From: Saprospiraceae bacterium
GTDB lineage: Bacteria > Bacteroidota > Bacteroidia > Chitinophagales > Saprospiraceae
Assembly (NCBI GenBank): GCA_020846655.1
Contig: JADLDL010000086.1
Coordinates: 1-64,000, forward strand
Length of the DNA: 64,000 bases
Direction of reading: 5' to 3'
Positions 35,453-44,069 of this stretch are shown piece after piece (within the stretch, counting starts at the first letter, position 1; every line of letters begins with the position of its first letter). A program made the position numbers and the translations under genes. The notes beneath the pieces were generated by a model. That model made no database searches. It was not told the origin of the DNA and saw only the letters and a list, made by a program, of their open reading frames with translations.

Positions 35453-36844
35453 ATGCTGCGCATTCGCTTGCCTCAAAATTGGTCCGTATCCCTTGGCGAA
35501 CTGTTGGCCGCCACCTTTATCCTGCTGGCGGCGGCCTTCTACAATGGGTATCCACTGGTTTATTCGGACACGGGCACCTACATCAGCAGCGGATTTGAAG
35601 GCAAAGTGCCGATGGACCGGCCGATTGTGTACGGCTTGTTTATCCGCCACATGAGCTTGGCTGTTACGCTTTGGGGGCCCGTTCTGGTGCAGGGATTTTT
35701 ACTGGCCTGGTTGTTGCGCTTATTGTGGCAGCCCTATTTGGGCGAGCGCTTTTCGGGCAAATACTTTTTCCTGCTGGCGGCACTTTGCATCCTCACGCCT
35801 TTGCCCTGGTACGCCGGACAATTGATGCCGGATATTTTCACGGCCATGCAAATCTTGATTCTGGCCCTCGTGCTCACCCGGCCGGCACTGAGCCTTTGGC
35901 TGTGGTGTTGTTTGGGCGCCTTGTTTGTGTTGTCTTGCCTGGTGCATTTTTCCAATTTATTTATCGGAATACTCACCCTCCTGGGCCTGCAAGTTTGGGC
36001 TTGGTGGCGCCCGGCGATGGTCCGTACTTTTTTCCCCCAACGCCTGCGGCGCTCACTGCTGGTCGGTGCCTGGTGTGCGTTGGCCTTCCTGGCGCTGCCG
36101 ACGATCAACTGGATGTTTGACGGCGCGTTCACCCTGGGCAAAGGCAGTTATACGTTTATCATTGGCCGCATGGTCGATTCGGGCATGCTCAAAATGTACC
36201 TCGACGACCACTGCGCCTCCAACGAATACCGGCTCTGTATCTACAAAGATTCCCTGCCGGAAAACAGCCGGGCGTTTCACTGGCAGGGCAGCAGCCCCCT
36301 GTACAAGGAAGGCGGCTGGGGCGCTCCCGAGGCCGAATACAAACGCATCGTGTGGGGTACGCTGCGTTCTCCGAAATACCTGGCGCTGCATCTGTGGCAA
36401 AGCACCCTGTCGGTGCCGACGCAACTGATGCAAAACGCCATCGGCTCAGGCTTGGACTATGGTTGGTACCGCGCCCCTGAAAGTCCGCCCTACCAGGCTG
36501 TGCAGCGCTTTTTCCCCTATGAATTCAACGCCTACATTGGCTCCCGGCAATGCGAAAACCCCTGGGGACAGGAACTGAAATTCGACTTTTTTAACAACCT
36601 GAATTACTGGGTTTTGTGCGCTACGGCGCTGGCCCTGCTCTGGCTGGTTTTTGTGCAAAAAAGTGAATCAACCAGCGCATTGCTCCCGCTGCTGGTCGTG
36701 CTGACGCTGGGCGTCCTGGCCAATGCCTTTATCACCTCCAGCCTGGCGGTCATCGCCGACCGCTTTTCTCCGAGGGTCGTTTGGATGCTCACGATGTGGG
36801 TGCTATTGGCGCTATTTCAGCTGCGGGAAAAGACTGCAAATTGA
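35453..36844 (+). CDS. polytopic membrane protein of unknown function, 463 aa
   Basis: About ten membrane helices. After a short N-terminus there is a periplasmic loop with NGYPLVYSDTGTYISSG, and later loops DDHCASNEYRLCIYKDSLPE and FPYEFNAYIGSRQCENPWG. The overall layout (acidic first loop, long periplasmic segments between helices) recalls integral-membrane glycosyltransferases of the GT-C type, but no catalytic motif is certain. ATG 35453 is the first credible start; an upstream frame reads through the CTACTGC repeat and is an artefact. It precedes nspC by 68 bp in the same direction. Confidence 0.72.
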   Translation: MLRIRLPQNWSVSLGELLAATFILLAAAFYNGYPLVYSDTGTYISSGFEGKVPMDRPIVYGLFIRHMSLAVTLWGPVLVQGFLLAWLLRLLWQPYLGERFSGKYFFLLAALCILTPLPWYAGQLMPDIFTAMQILILALVLTRPALSLWLWCCLGALFVLSCLVHFSNLFIGILTLLGLQVWAWWRPAMVRTFFPQRLRRSLLVGAWCALAFLALPTINWMFDGAFTLGKGSYTFIIGRMVDSGMLKMYLDDHCASNEYRLCIYKDSLPENSRAFHWQGSSPLYKEGGWGAPEAEYKRIVWGTLRSPKYLALHLWQSTLSVPTQLMQNAIGSGLDYGWYRAPESPPYQAVQRFFPYEFNAYIGSRQCENPWGQELKFDFFNNLNYWVLCATALALLWLVFVQKSESTSALLPLLVVLTLGVLANAFITSSLAVIADRFSPRVVWMLTMWVLLALFQLREKTAN

Positions 36845-36912
36845 ACACCTTTGCGTTCCGGGCCTTGAATAGCGCCCGCATTCATTTATTGTAAAACAAC
36901 ACGTACGACACC

Positions 36913-38055
36913 ATGGATTTTTCCAAAATACCCTCTCCTTGTTTTGTACTCGACGAAGCCTTGCTCCGCAAAAATCTGCAACTGATCGACCGGGTACAGC
37001 AGGAAGCAGGGGTCCAGATCATCTTGGCTTTCAAAGGCTTTGCCATGTGGAGTGCGTTTCCGCTGGTGCGGCAATACCTGCACGGCGCCACGGCCTCTTC
37101 GTTGGGCGAAGCCCGCTTGTGTTGGGAAGAAATGAAGGTGAAAGCCCATACCTATTCCGTGGCCTATCTGCCGAGGGAGTTTGGCCAAATCCTGAAATAT
37201 TCGAGCCATATCACGTTCAATTCCATTGCCCAGTACCGCCGGTTTAAGGGTCGGGTGCAGCGGTATCCGGAAAAAATAAGCGCGGGCATTCGGGTCAATC
37301 CGGGCTGGTCGCCGGTGGGCACGGCCTTGTACAACCCCGCGTCGCCCGGCTCGCGACTGGGCGAAGTGGCCGCCAATTTCAAAGGCAAACTACCGGAGGG
37401 TGTAGAAGGGCTGCATTTTCATGTGTTGTGCGAAAGCACAAGTTTCGACCTGGAAACGACTCTGGGCTACTTTGAAAAGGCCTTTGGCGCCTTTTTGCCC
37501 CAACTCAAATGGGTGAATTTCGGCGGCGGGCACCTGATGACCCGCCAAGGCTACGATGTAGCGCATTTGATTGCTGTGCTACGGGCGTTCCGGGCGCGGC
37601 ACCCGCACTTGCAGGTCATTCTGGAGCCGGGCAGTGCCATTGCCTGGGATACCGGTGTGCTGGTCTCCCAAGTGTTGGATATCGTGAAAAATGACGGCGT
37701 TCGGACGGCTATTCTCGACGTTTCGTTTACGGCCCATATGCCTGATACGCTGGAAATGCCGTATCGCCCGAGGGTCCGGGGCGCCCGGGAAGAGCCTGCG
37801 GCTGGCGACAAGCACCTGTACCGGCTTGGCGGGGTGAGTTGCTTGAGCGGCGATTTTATGACGGAGTATGCCTTTGATCAGCCGTTGAAAGTGGGGCAAA
37901 AAATCGTGTTTGAGGACATGATCCACTACACGATGGTGAAAACCACCACGTTCAACGGCGTCACACATCCGTCAATCGCCATTTGGCGGGAAGACGGGCA
38001 CCTGGATGTGGTGCGCAAATTCAATTACCGCGACTACAAATTGCGCTTGTCCTGA
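36913..38055 (+). CDS. nspC: carboxynorspermidine decarboxylase
   Basis: 380-aa fold-III PLP decarboxylase. The N-terminal barrel carries the PLP lysine Lys41 in ILAFKGFAMW. Other markers are VGTALYNPASPGSRLG, GLHFHVLCE, FGGGHLMTRQGYD and LEPGSAIAW, and the beta-domain GGVSCLSGDFM with the active-site Cys supplied across the dimer. It decarboxylates carboxynorspermidine/carboxyspermidine to norspermidine or spermidine. Its partner synthase lies at 28088-29296, so the organism makes polyamines without S-adenosylmethionine decarboxylase. Start ATG 36913 gives the normal N-terminus. Confidence 0.93.
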   Translation: MDFSKIPSPCFVLDEALLRKNLQLIDRVQQEAGVQIILAFKGFAMWSAFPLVRQYLHGATASSLGEARLCWEEMKVKAHTYSVAYLPREFGQILKYSSHITFNSIAQYRRFKGRVQRYPEKISAGIRVNPGWSPVGTALYNPASPGSRLGEVAANFKGKLPEGVEGLHFHVLCESTSFDLETTLGYFEKAFGAFLPQLKWVNFGGGHLMTRQGYDVAHLIAVLRAFRARHPHLQVILEPGSAIAWDTGVLVSQVLDIVKNDGVRTAILDVSFTAHMPDTLEMPYRPRVRGAREEPAAGDKHLYRLGGVSCLSGDFMTEYAFDQPLKVGQKIVFEDMIHYTMVKTTTFNGVTHPSIAIWREDGHLDVVRKFNYRDYKLRLS

Positions 38056-38193
38056 TTACCCAACAAAAATAAAATACATCAGAATCATCAGGGCCAGGGC
38101 AGCGATGGCTACGATGGTCATGAATTTGCGCAGTTCGCCGCTGTCTTTAGAGGCGCTGTGCCGGGAGCGGGAAATTTTTGGTTTGCTTGCCAT
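38056..38193 (-). CDS. 45-aa single-pass membrane protein
   Basis: A complete small reading frame from ATG 38193 to TAA 38056. Residues 1-23 are basic and polar (MASKPKISRSRHSASKDSG); residues 24-43 form one hydrophobic helix (FMTIVAIAALALMILMYFIF). The positive-inside rule puts the N-terminus in the cytoplasm. Its stop directly abuts the nspC stop on the opposite strand, and it lies 136 bp downstream of the peptide transporter gene. Length and charge pattern fit real Bacteroidota small membrane proteins, but no family was recognised; expression is unproven. Confidence 0.6.
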   Translation of the reverse strand: MASKPKISRSRHSASKDSGELRKFMTIVAIAALALMILMYFIFVG

Positions 38194-38329
38194 AAATTAT
38201 TGGTATTGAATGGTTTGCAAAAATTTGTTTGATACGTTTCTGGAAGGCAAATGTATAAAATTTCAAACCTATGCCTGGTATTGAAAAGATCATCGGTGCA
38301 GGCAGTTTGTATCATTTACATTGCTGGGT

Positions 38330-39970
38330 TTACGTCAGTCCCTGGTCTTTAAAAATTCGGTTGAGCCATTTGAGCATGACAGACAAGGCCAGCGCCGAAA
38401 CAGCCAGCAACGCGAAATTTACCCAGAAGAAATCGGCCTTGTGGTCGTAGCGGTCCCACATGGTGGCCAGGATGCCGCTCAATTTGTTGCCCAGTGAGGT
38501 CGCCAACTGCCAACCGCCCATCATCAGGCCGGCGATACGCGCGGGCGCCATTTTCGACACCATCGACAAGCCCATTGGGCTCAGGCACAGTTCCCCCACC
38601 GTGATGACGCCATAGGTGCCAATCAACCACCAAACGGAGGCTTTTTCAGCGCCGTTGTGGCAGCTGTGTACCGCCCAGATGGTGACCAGGGTGGAGAGGG
38701 CTGAAATGACCAGGCCCAAGCCGATTTTACCCGGCGTGGTGGGTTCGCGTTTGCGTCGGCGCAAGGCGCCAAAGGCCCATACCAGGAGGGGCGTGAGTAC
38801 AATCACAAAAAATGGATTGACCGACTGATAAATTTCTGTCGACACCAGTTTTATGGTGCTGCCTTCCGGCGGGTGCTGGTCCGGCGGAATGTTTTTGAAA
38901 TAAGGCGGCAGGGTTACACCTGTAGCCAGCAGGCCGGTTGTCGGGTCTTTGTGCGTTCGGAATTGTTCGTCGTACAAAGGAAAGGTATCGGGTTCGTGTT
39001 TGATTTCCTGCACCATGCCCATAAATTTGGCGGGTGTTTCCTGCCAGGCCGGCATCGATCGGTCGGTGTAATATTCCGCCCAGGTGGTGAGTGCGGTGCC
39101 GTTTTGTTTGAAAACAGCCCAGAAAACGATGACCACCGCGTAGATCGAGAGCAGGGCCTTGATCCGGGGTTTCTCATCGGCGCTGGCTTTCCACAAGATC
39201 CAGAGGAAGAAACCAACGACGGGCAAGGAGCCGAAAATAAAGGCGTCGGTAGAGTCGGTGCCCAGGATATTACCGGGGATTTTCCAGGCTAAAATACCCG
39301 TCAGGATCGCCGGCGCCAGGACAGACGACAGCAAGGTAAACACCCCGGCTTCGGCTGGGTTCGCCTCTTTGCGGACATCGGCATGCGCGTAGTGTTTGGA
39401 GCCGCTCATAAACACGAGCACACCGACAAACATACCGATGCCGGCTGCGGCGAAGGCATAGCCCCAGCCATAGGTATTGCGCAGGTAGGCCGCCACGAAA
39501 TTGCAAATGAGCGCCCCGATATTGATGCCCATGTAGAAGATATTGTAGCCGTCGTCCTTGCGTTCGCGGTACCGGTCTTCGTTGTACAGGTTACCCAGCA
39601 GGGTGGAAATATTGGGTTTAAAAAAGCCGTTGCCCAGGATCATGACGGCCAGGGCCAGGTAAAACGTGGTCATGTTGTTGGGGATGGCCAGCAACAAATA
39701 ACCGATGCCCATGAGTACGCCACCCAGCACGATGCTTCGCCGGAAGCCCAGCACCCGGTCGGCGAGCAAGCCGCCGATAAACGGCGTCACATACACCAGA
39801 GCGATAAACGTACCGAATACGTCAGAGGCTGTTGCCCGGCCAAATGCCAGGCCGCCCATCTGCGTGTCGGTCATGTACAGGAAAAAAATACCGATCATCA
39901 GGTAGTAGCAGAAGCGTTCCCACATTTCGGTAAAAAACAAAAAAGGCAGGCCGGAAGGATGTTGGCGCAT
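38330..39970 (-). CDS. POT-family proton-dependent peptide transporter
   Basis: 546 aa with about 12-14 membrane helices. The proton-coupling motif E-x-x-E-R is Glu15-Met-Trp-Glu18-Arg19 (FFTEMWERFCYY). The PTR2 signature appears as GNGFFKPNISTLLGNLY and the FYMGINIGALI motif. A long insert between helices (about 290-365) is typical of Bacteroidota DtpT-like proteins. It imports di- and tripeptides with protons. Overlapping divergent promoters separate it from the 153-aa secreted protein gene. Confidence 0.93.
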   Translation of the reverse strand: MRQHPSGLPFLFFTEMWERFCYYLMIGIFFLYMTDTQMGGLAFGRATASDVFGTFIALVYVTPFIGGLLADRVLGFRRSIVLGGVLMGIGYLLLAIPNNMTTFYLALAVMILGNGFFKPNISTLLGNLYNEDRYRERKDDGYNIFYMGINIGALICNFVAAYLRNTYGWGYAFAAAGIGMFVGVLVFMSGSKHYAHADVRKEANPAEAGVFTLLSSVLAPAILTGILAWKIPGNILGTDSTDAFIFGSLPVVGFFLWILWKASADEKPRIKALLSIYAVVIVFWAVFKQNGTALTTWAEYYTDRSMPAWQETPAKFMGMVQEIKHEPDTFPLYDEQFRTHKDPTTGLLATGVTLPPYFKNIPPDQHPPEGSTIKLVSTEIYQSVNPFFVIVLTPLLVWAFGALRRRKREPTTPGKIGLGLVISALSTLVTIWAVHSCHNGAEKASVWWLIGTYGVITVGELCLSPMGLSMVSKMAPARIAGLMMGGWQLATSLGNKLSGILATMWDRYDHKADFFWVNFALLAVSALALSVMLKWLNRIFKDQGLT

Positions 39971-40012
39971 AAAAAGAGGCGAAATGGTTTAGAGACAAGG
40001 CTTTTGCGGGTA

Positions 40013-40045
40013 CGTGGGCAAAAATAGAAGCAAACTGTATCTTTG
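40013..40045 (+). promoter_or_regulatory. canonical promoter for 153-aa secreted protein
   Basis: TTTG (40013-40016), 21-bp spacer and TATCTTTG (40038-40045) match the Bacteroidota consensus. Transcription would start near 40052, about 35 nt before ATG 40087. Confidence 0.65.
40019..40026 (-). promoter_or_regulatory. candidate -7 element for the peptide transporter
   Basis: TATTTTTG on the minus strand, 49 nt before ATG 39970. It lies inside the divergent plus-strand promoter, so the two would compete. No clear -33 TTG. Confidence 0.5.
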
Positions 40046-40086
40046 CACCTCTTTTGCTAAAAATGATCAGCAATTCCTTCCAACAC

Positions 40087-40548
40087 ATGTTGAAAAAATT
40101 TACACCGCTTGTTATTGCACTGTTGTTCACGGCTATTTATTCCGCCCGGGCGCAGCAACCGGTCGTCGTTCCGGACCCCAAAAACCCCGGCCCGCCGGTA
40201 GAATCGAAGGTGGTGCCCACCAAAGACAGCGTTCAGGTGACGGTTATCCTGAAACACCAGCAAGACAAAAACCTTCAGGAAATTCGGCGGGTACTGGAAG
40301 CCCAGGGGTTCTGGGACTTGTTTCCGACCGAGGATGCCCGGGTCGTCTCTTGGACCATCGCCATGGGCCTGGGGCATGTCATTATCCTTCAGGTGCCGGC
40401 CAACTCCGTGCGCCGGCTCAACCTGGCCCTGGAAAATGGCGCCTGGGGCGCTTACGATACCGAAATTTACTTGTCGTACGATTACAAAACGCTGTGGGAA
40501 GACTACATCGAAAAGCGCGAGGAAGCGCGGGACGACCGCAACGATTGA
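40087..40548 (+). CDS. small secreted protein of unknown function, 153 aa
   Basis: A clear signal peptide (MLKKFTPLVIALLFTAIYSARAQ, about 23 residues; cleavage after AQ) is followed by a Pro-rich stretch and a compact alpha/beta domain (VTVILKHQQDKNLQEIRRVL, FWDLFPTEDARVVSWTIAMG). It ends in a very charged tail (EKREEARDDRND). The middle resembles small ferredoxin-like folds, but no family was recognised. ATG 40087 is chosen because it gives the best signal peptide; 40063 and 40054 are alternatives. It has its own promoter and is convergent with msrB (6-bp gap). Confidence 0.72.
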   Translation: MLKKFTPLVIALLFTAIYSARAQQPVVVPDPKNPGPPVESKVVPTKDSVQVTVILKHQQDKNLQEIRRVLEAQGFWDLFPTEDARVVSWTIAMGLGHVIILQVPANSVRRLNLALENGAWGAYDTEIYLSYDYKTLWEDYIEKREEARDDRND

Positions 40549-40554
40549 GCCGCT

Positions 40555-40947
40555 TTATGCTGGCTTGTCGGCCGGAACAAACCGGATGGACAGCGAGTTG
40601 ACGCAGTGCCGGGTGTTTTTGGCGGTCATACGTTCGCCTTCAAAAACATGGCCGAGGTGCCCGCCGCAATTGGCACACACGATTTCTGTGCGTTTCATGC
40701 CCATGGAAATATCGCTGTGCCGCAGGATGGCGCCGGGCACTTCATCGTCGAAAGACGGCCAACCACAGCCGCTGTCAAACTTGTCTGCGGATTGGTACAG
40801 CAGGGCGTTGCAACGCCGGCAAATGTAGCTGCCCGCGCTTTTGTGGTTCCAGTATTCTCCGGTAAAGGCCCGCTCCGTTCCTTTTTTAGCGATGACGTAT
40901 TCTTCTTCCGGACTCAGCGGATTCCAGTTGGATGAATTCCCTTCCAT
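40555..40947 (-). CDS. msrB: peptide-methionine (R)-S-oxide reductase
   Basis: 130 aa. Zinc-binding pairs Cys43/Cys46 (YICRRC) and Cys91/Cys94 (VCANCGG) are intact. The catalytic Cys115 lies in [12 protein letters not shown] and the recycling Cys61 in [10 protein letters not shown]. It reduces the R epimer of methionine sulfoxide in proteins. There is no signal peptide, so it is cytoplasmic. Start 40947 (MEGNSSNW) is favoured; an extension to 41025 adds hydrophobic but non-signal residues. The divergent gene 110 bp away encodes a thioredoxin-like secreted protein. Confidence 0.95.
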   Translation of the reverse strand: MEGNSSNWNPLSPEEEYVIAKKGTERAFTGEYWNHKSAGSYICRRCNALLYQSADKFDSGCGWPSFDDEVPGAILRHSDISMGMKRTEIVCANCGGHLGHVFEGERMTAKNTRHCVNSLSIRFVPADKPA

Positions 40948-41057
40948 GTGTTGCCTGTTGTTTTTAATAATTTTGACAAAATTCAGTAAGATAAGAACAA
41001 AGTTGCCCTCAAAAGGATGACACAAATAGTTATCTTGCTGACAAATACCCTTAATCG

Positions 41058-42728
41058 ATGCTCAGAAAGTTATTTTTTTCTGCCTCACTGGCGGTGAGTC
41101 TCTCCGTGTCCGCCACTCCTGCTCCCGATTTCACCATCACTGATTCTGACGGGAACGTCCGGCATTTGTACGCCGATTACCTCAACCAAGGCAAGGTCGT
41201 TGTGCTGGAATTCTTTTTTATCAATTGCCCGCCTTGCGCCGGATATGCGCCCTATTGGGAAAATCTCTATAGTTCGATCAAAACCCAGTACCCAGGCAAG
41301 GTCGAATTTATGATGCTGAGCAACAAAAGCGGCGACACCAACGCCGGTGTGGCGCAGTACAAATTGGCCAAAGCACTCACCATGCCTGCTGCCGGGGCCA
41401 ATGGCGGTAGCCTGGCAGCGGTGGCACCTTACGAAAGCGGCCAATTTGGCCCGTTTTACGGCACGCCGACCTTTATTGTCATTGAGCCGGGCACCGGCGA
41501 AGTACGCTTCGATGTGCGCGCCAATGATCCCATTTCGACGATGAGCCAGCTCCGCCAGCAGGTTGAAGAGTTGCTCCTGACCAAGTGCCGGCTCCTGACC
41601 ACGCAAGGCGATACCTTGAGCGACTATGCGCTAAACCTTTCCCAACCCGGCGGCATTTCAATCAACCACCAGGTCACCAATGGCACGTTTTCACTCGAAA
41701 ACTTCCCGAACCTCCCGGCTGCCCCATACTATGTTGCCACCCCTACTAAAAACGACGACCCGCTCAATGGCGTGAGTACGCTGGATTTGGTGCAGATCAA
41801 CCGCCAGATATTGGTAGTTGAAGGGTTTAAAAAAGACTGGCAGTATACAGCCGCAGATGCCAACAACAGCGGCTCTGTTACTACCCTGGATATCGTAGAA
41901 CTGCGAAAACTGATCCTGGGCGTGTACGATAGCCTGCCTGCTCGCCATTCCTGGACGTTCTCGCCGCCCTGGGATTCGGTCACGGCAGACTTGTGCCCAC
42001 AAATTACTGCCATTAAAACCGGCGACGTCAACGGCAATGCCTCCGCCGGTTTTGCCGCCGCCGCCCCGCCCCGGGGCAGCGAACCGTTCCCGCTGCTTTG
42101 GGAGATGCCAAACGTGTTTCAGGCAGGTACTCGGTACCGCCTGGCATTCCGTGCCGGCGAAACCGCCTCGTTTCAGGCCTTGCAGGCCGCTTTTTACGTC
42201 GATCCGGCTGTTTTTCAGGTACTTCACTTGTCTTCCGATAAACTAGCCGGCTTCGATCAGGATGCCTGGCATGCGCAAAACGGCCAGTTGCGCCTCAGTT
42301 GGTTCTCCGCCCAAATCGCCAGCTGCGCCGCCGGCGAACCCCTGCTGCTGCTGGATGTGCTGGCCCTGCGCGATGCCGGGGCAGAGGAGGCTGCGTTGCA
42401 ATTGACGCCGACGCTGCTGCCCGCAGAACTATACGGACCAGATGATGCCATCCGGCCCCTTGCGCTCCTGCCGGTGGGCGGAGATTCCGGCAGCCGGCTG
42501 TGGCCAAATCCTGCCCGGGGGGGCTTTTTTGTGGCCTTGCCACCCGGCATCCCGGTGGCTGCCCGGGTAGAAATAGTAGACGCCCTGGGCCGGCGTGTTT
42601 TTGCGCAAGCGCTGGAACAAACCCTTGCCGGCAGCGTGTTGGAAATCCGGCCCGGGTCAATGCCATCGGGCGTATACCGGGTGTTTGCCGGTGGCCAGCC
42701 GCTGGGCACGGTGCAGTGGCAGGAATAG
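41058..42728 (+). CDS. secreted thioredoxin-like protein with dockerin-like repeat and T9SS sorting domain
   Basis: 556 aa. Signal peptide (1-19). A thioredoxin/TlpA-like domain (about 22-175) holds the redox motif Cys57-Pro-Pro-Cys60 and the cis-proline in GTPTFIVI. Residues about 232-292 carry two dockerin type I-like calcium loops: [19 protein letters not shown] and [21 protein letters not shown] beta-sandwich resembling a cohesin-like/adhesion module (about 345-455) follows, then a C-terminal T9SS sorting domain ([16 protein letters not shown] to GTVQWQE). It is presumably exported to the cell surface as a thiol-disulfide protein. The dockerin pair resembles isolated dockerins seen in non-cellulolytic bacteria; no scaffoldin is in the window. 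Confidence 0.85.
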   Translation: MLRKLFFSASLAVSLSVSATPAPDFTITDSDGNVRHLYADYLNQGKVVVLEFFFINCPPCAGYAPYWENLYSSIKTQYPGKVEFMMLSNKSGDTNAGVAQYKLAKALTMPAAGANGGSLAAVAPYESGQFGPFYGTPTFIVIEPGTGEVRFDVRANDPISTMSQLRQQVEELLLTKCRLLTTQGDTLSDYALNLSQPGGISINHQVTNGTFSLENFPNLPAAPYYVATPTKNDDPLNGVSTLDLVQINRQILVVEGFKKDWQYTAADANNSGSVTTLDIVELRKLILGVYDSLPARHSWTFSPPWDSVTADLCPQITAIKTGDVNGNASAGFAAAAPPRGSEPFPLLWEMPNVFQAGTRYRLAFRAGETASFQALQAAFYVDPAVFQVLHLSSDKLAGFDQDAWHAQNGQLRLSWFSAQIASCAAGEPLLLLDVLALRDAGAEEAALQLTPTLLPAELYGPDDAIRPLALLPVGGDSGSRLWPNPARGGFFVALPPGIPVAARVEIVDALGRRVFAQALEQTLAGSVLEIRPGSMPSGVYRVFAGGQPLGTVQWQE

Positions 42729-42781
42729 GCGCGCCAAATCAAATTCTTTGGCTACCCCTCCTTTATGCCATTTCCCCAAAT

Positions 42782-42789
42782 TACCTTTG
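42782..42789 (+). promoter_or_regulatory. candidate -7 element just before the GT2 gene
   Basis: TACCTTTG ends only 6 nt before ATG 42796, so transcription would begin at or very near the start codon (leaderless). A -33 TTG at ideal spacing is not clear. Confidence 0.4.
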
Positions 42790-42795
42790 TCCCAC

Positions 42796-44013
42796 ATGCA
42801 GATTTTTGCACAAATGATCTTTTGGGGGAGCATACTGGCTTTGGGCCATACGTATGTATTGTACCCCTTGTGGATGCGCTGGCTGGCGCGGAACAAAGGC
42901 CCGAACCCGGACCGGTATGCGGCGGATGACGCCGGGTTGCCGACCGTGTATGTGCTGATGTCGCTCTACAACGAGGAAAAGGTCATTGTCCAAAAATTGG
43001 AAAGCCTGTACGCGCAGCGTTACCCGGCAGACAAACTCAAGTGGTATGTGGGCTCCGATTGCTCTTCGGACCGCACGGCGGAGTTGGTCGCTGGTTTTCA
43101 GCGGACCTATGCTCCCGAACACTTTCATTTCCACGATTTCAGGACCCGGCAAGGGAAGCCGCCGGTGATCAACGCCTTGGCGCGGCTGGCGCTGGAGGAC
43201 TGGGCAGCCAGCGGCCAAACCGGTGGCGCTGTGTTTTTGCTGACGGATGCCAGCGTGATGCTGGAGCCCGAAACCCTGTACCGCCTGGTCCGGCATTTTC
43301 GCAACCCGAAGATCGGCGTGGTGGATGCCCACATGCGCAGCGCTGGCCTCCGTTCGGAGGGTATCAGCCAAAGTGAGGACCAGTACCTGAACGGCGAAGT
43401 GCGGCTCAAACACTGGGAAAGCCTGGCCTGGGGCATGATGATCGGGCCTTTTGGCGGCTGCTATGCCCTGCGGGCGGAGTTGTTTGAGCCGGTGCCGCCC
43501 CATTCGCTGGTTGATGATTTTTGGCTGGTGTTCCGTGTTCTGGAAAAAGGATTTATGGCCATCAACGACCTGGAAGCCGTGTGCCACGAGGGGGCTACGC
43601 ACGAGGTAGCCGATGAATACCGCCGCAAAAAGCGAATTGCAGCGGGTAGTTTTCAAAACCTGGCCCGCTTCAAATCCTGGGTGCTGCCGCCGGTGTCGCG
43701 CCTGGGTTTTGCCTTTTTTTCACACAAAGTCCTGCGTTGGTTTGGCGGCTTTTTCCTCCTCGCGGCATACTTGTCCCTGGCCGGGTTGGCGCTGGGGAAC
43801 CATTTCTATCGCTGGCTGTTTTGCCTCCTGACGATGGGGGTAGCGACGGTACTGGTACTGAACTATGTGCAGAATCGCTTGCCACTCAGGCCCCTGCGGC
43901 TTATCAAGCACCTGAATTATTTCCTGGTGATGAACCTGGCCCTGACCGACGGGTTTTTCAAATGGCTGCGCGGCATTCGGGAAAACACCTGGCAGCGCAC
44001 GCAGCGGTATTGA
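42796..44013 (+). CDS. family 2 glycosyltransferase, membrane-bound
   Basis: 405 aa. One N-terminal helix (about 4-24), a GT-A catalytic domain (about 45-290), and three or four C-terminal helices (about 300-395). GT2 landmarks are VYVLMSLYNEEKVIVQKLESL, the VGSDCSSDRTAEL motif, the metal-binding LLTDASVM, GGCYALRAELFEP, and a RRKKRIAAGSFQNL segment in place of the processive Q-x-x-R-W. The product is probably a membrane-linked polysaccharide or lipid glycoside; donor and acceptor are unknown. ATG 42796 starts at the anchor; upstream codons overlap the previous gene. Confidence 0.88.
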   Translation: MQIFAQMIFWGSILALGHTYVLYPLWMRWLARNKGPNPDRYAADDAGLPTVYVLMSLYNEEKVIVQKLESLYAQRYPADKLKWYVGSDCSSDRTAELVAGFQRTYAPEHFHFHDFRTRQGKPPVINALARLALEDWAASGQTGGAVFLLTDASVMLEPETLYRLVRHFRNPKIGVVDAHMRSAGLRSEGISQSEDQYLNGEVRLKHWESLAWGMMIGPFGGCYALRAELFEPVPPHSLVDDFWLVFRVLEKGFMAINDLEAVCHEGATHEVADEYRRKKRIAAGSFQNLARFKSWVLPPVSRLGFAFFSHKVLRWFGGFFLLAAYLSLAGLALGNHFYRWLFCLLTMGVATVLVLNYVQNRLPLRPLRLIKHLNYFLVMNLALTDGFFKWLRGIRENTWQRTQRY

Positions 44014-44069
44014 TCGAGAGAGGAGAGACACGCGAAAAGAGATAATAAACAGTTTAAAATCAAATTATT

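Noticed and set aside
38118-38315. 65-codon minus-strand frame next to the 45-aa gene
   Set aside because: It overlaps the 45-aa frame in another phase and has no hydrophobic segment, signal or sensible composition.
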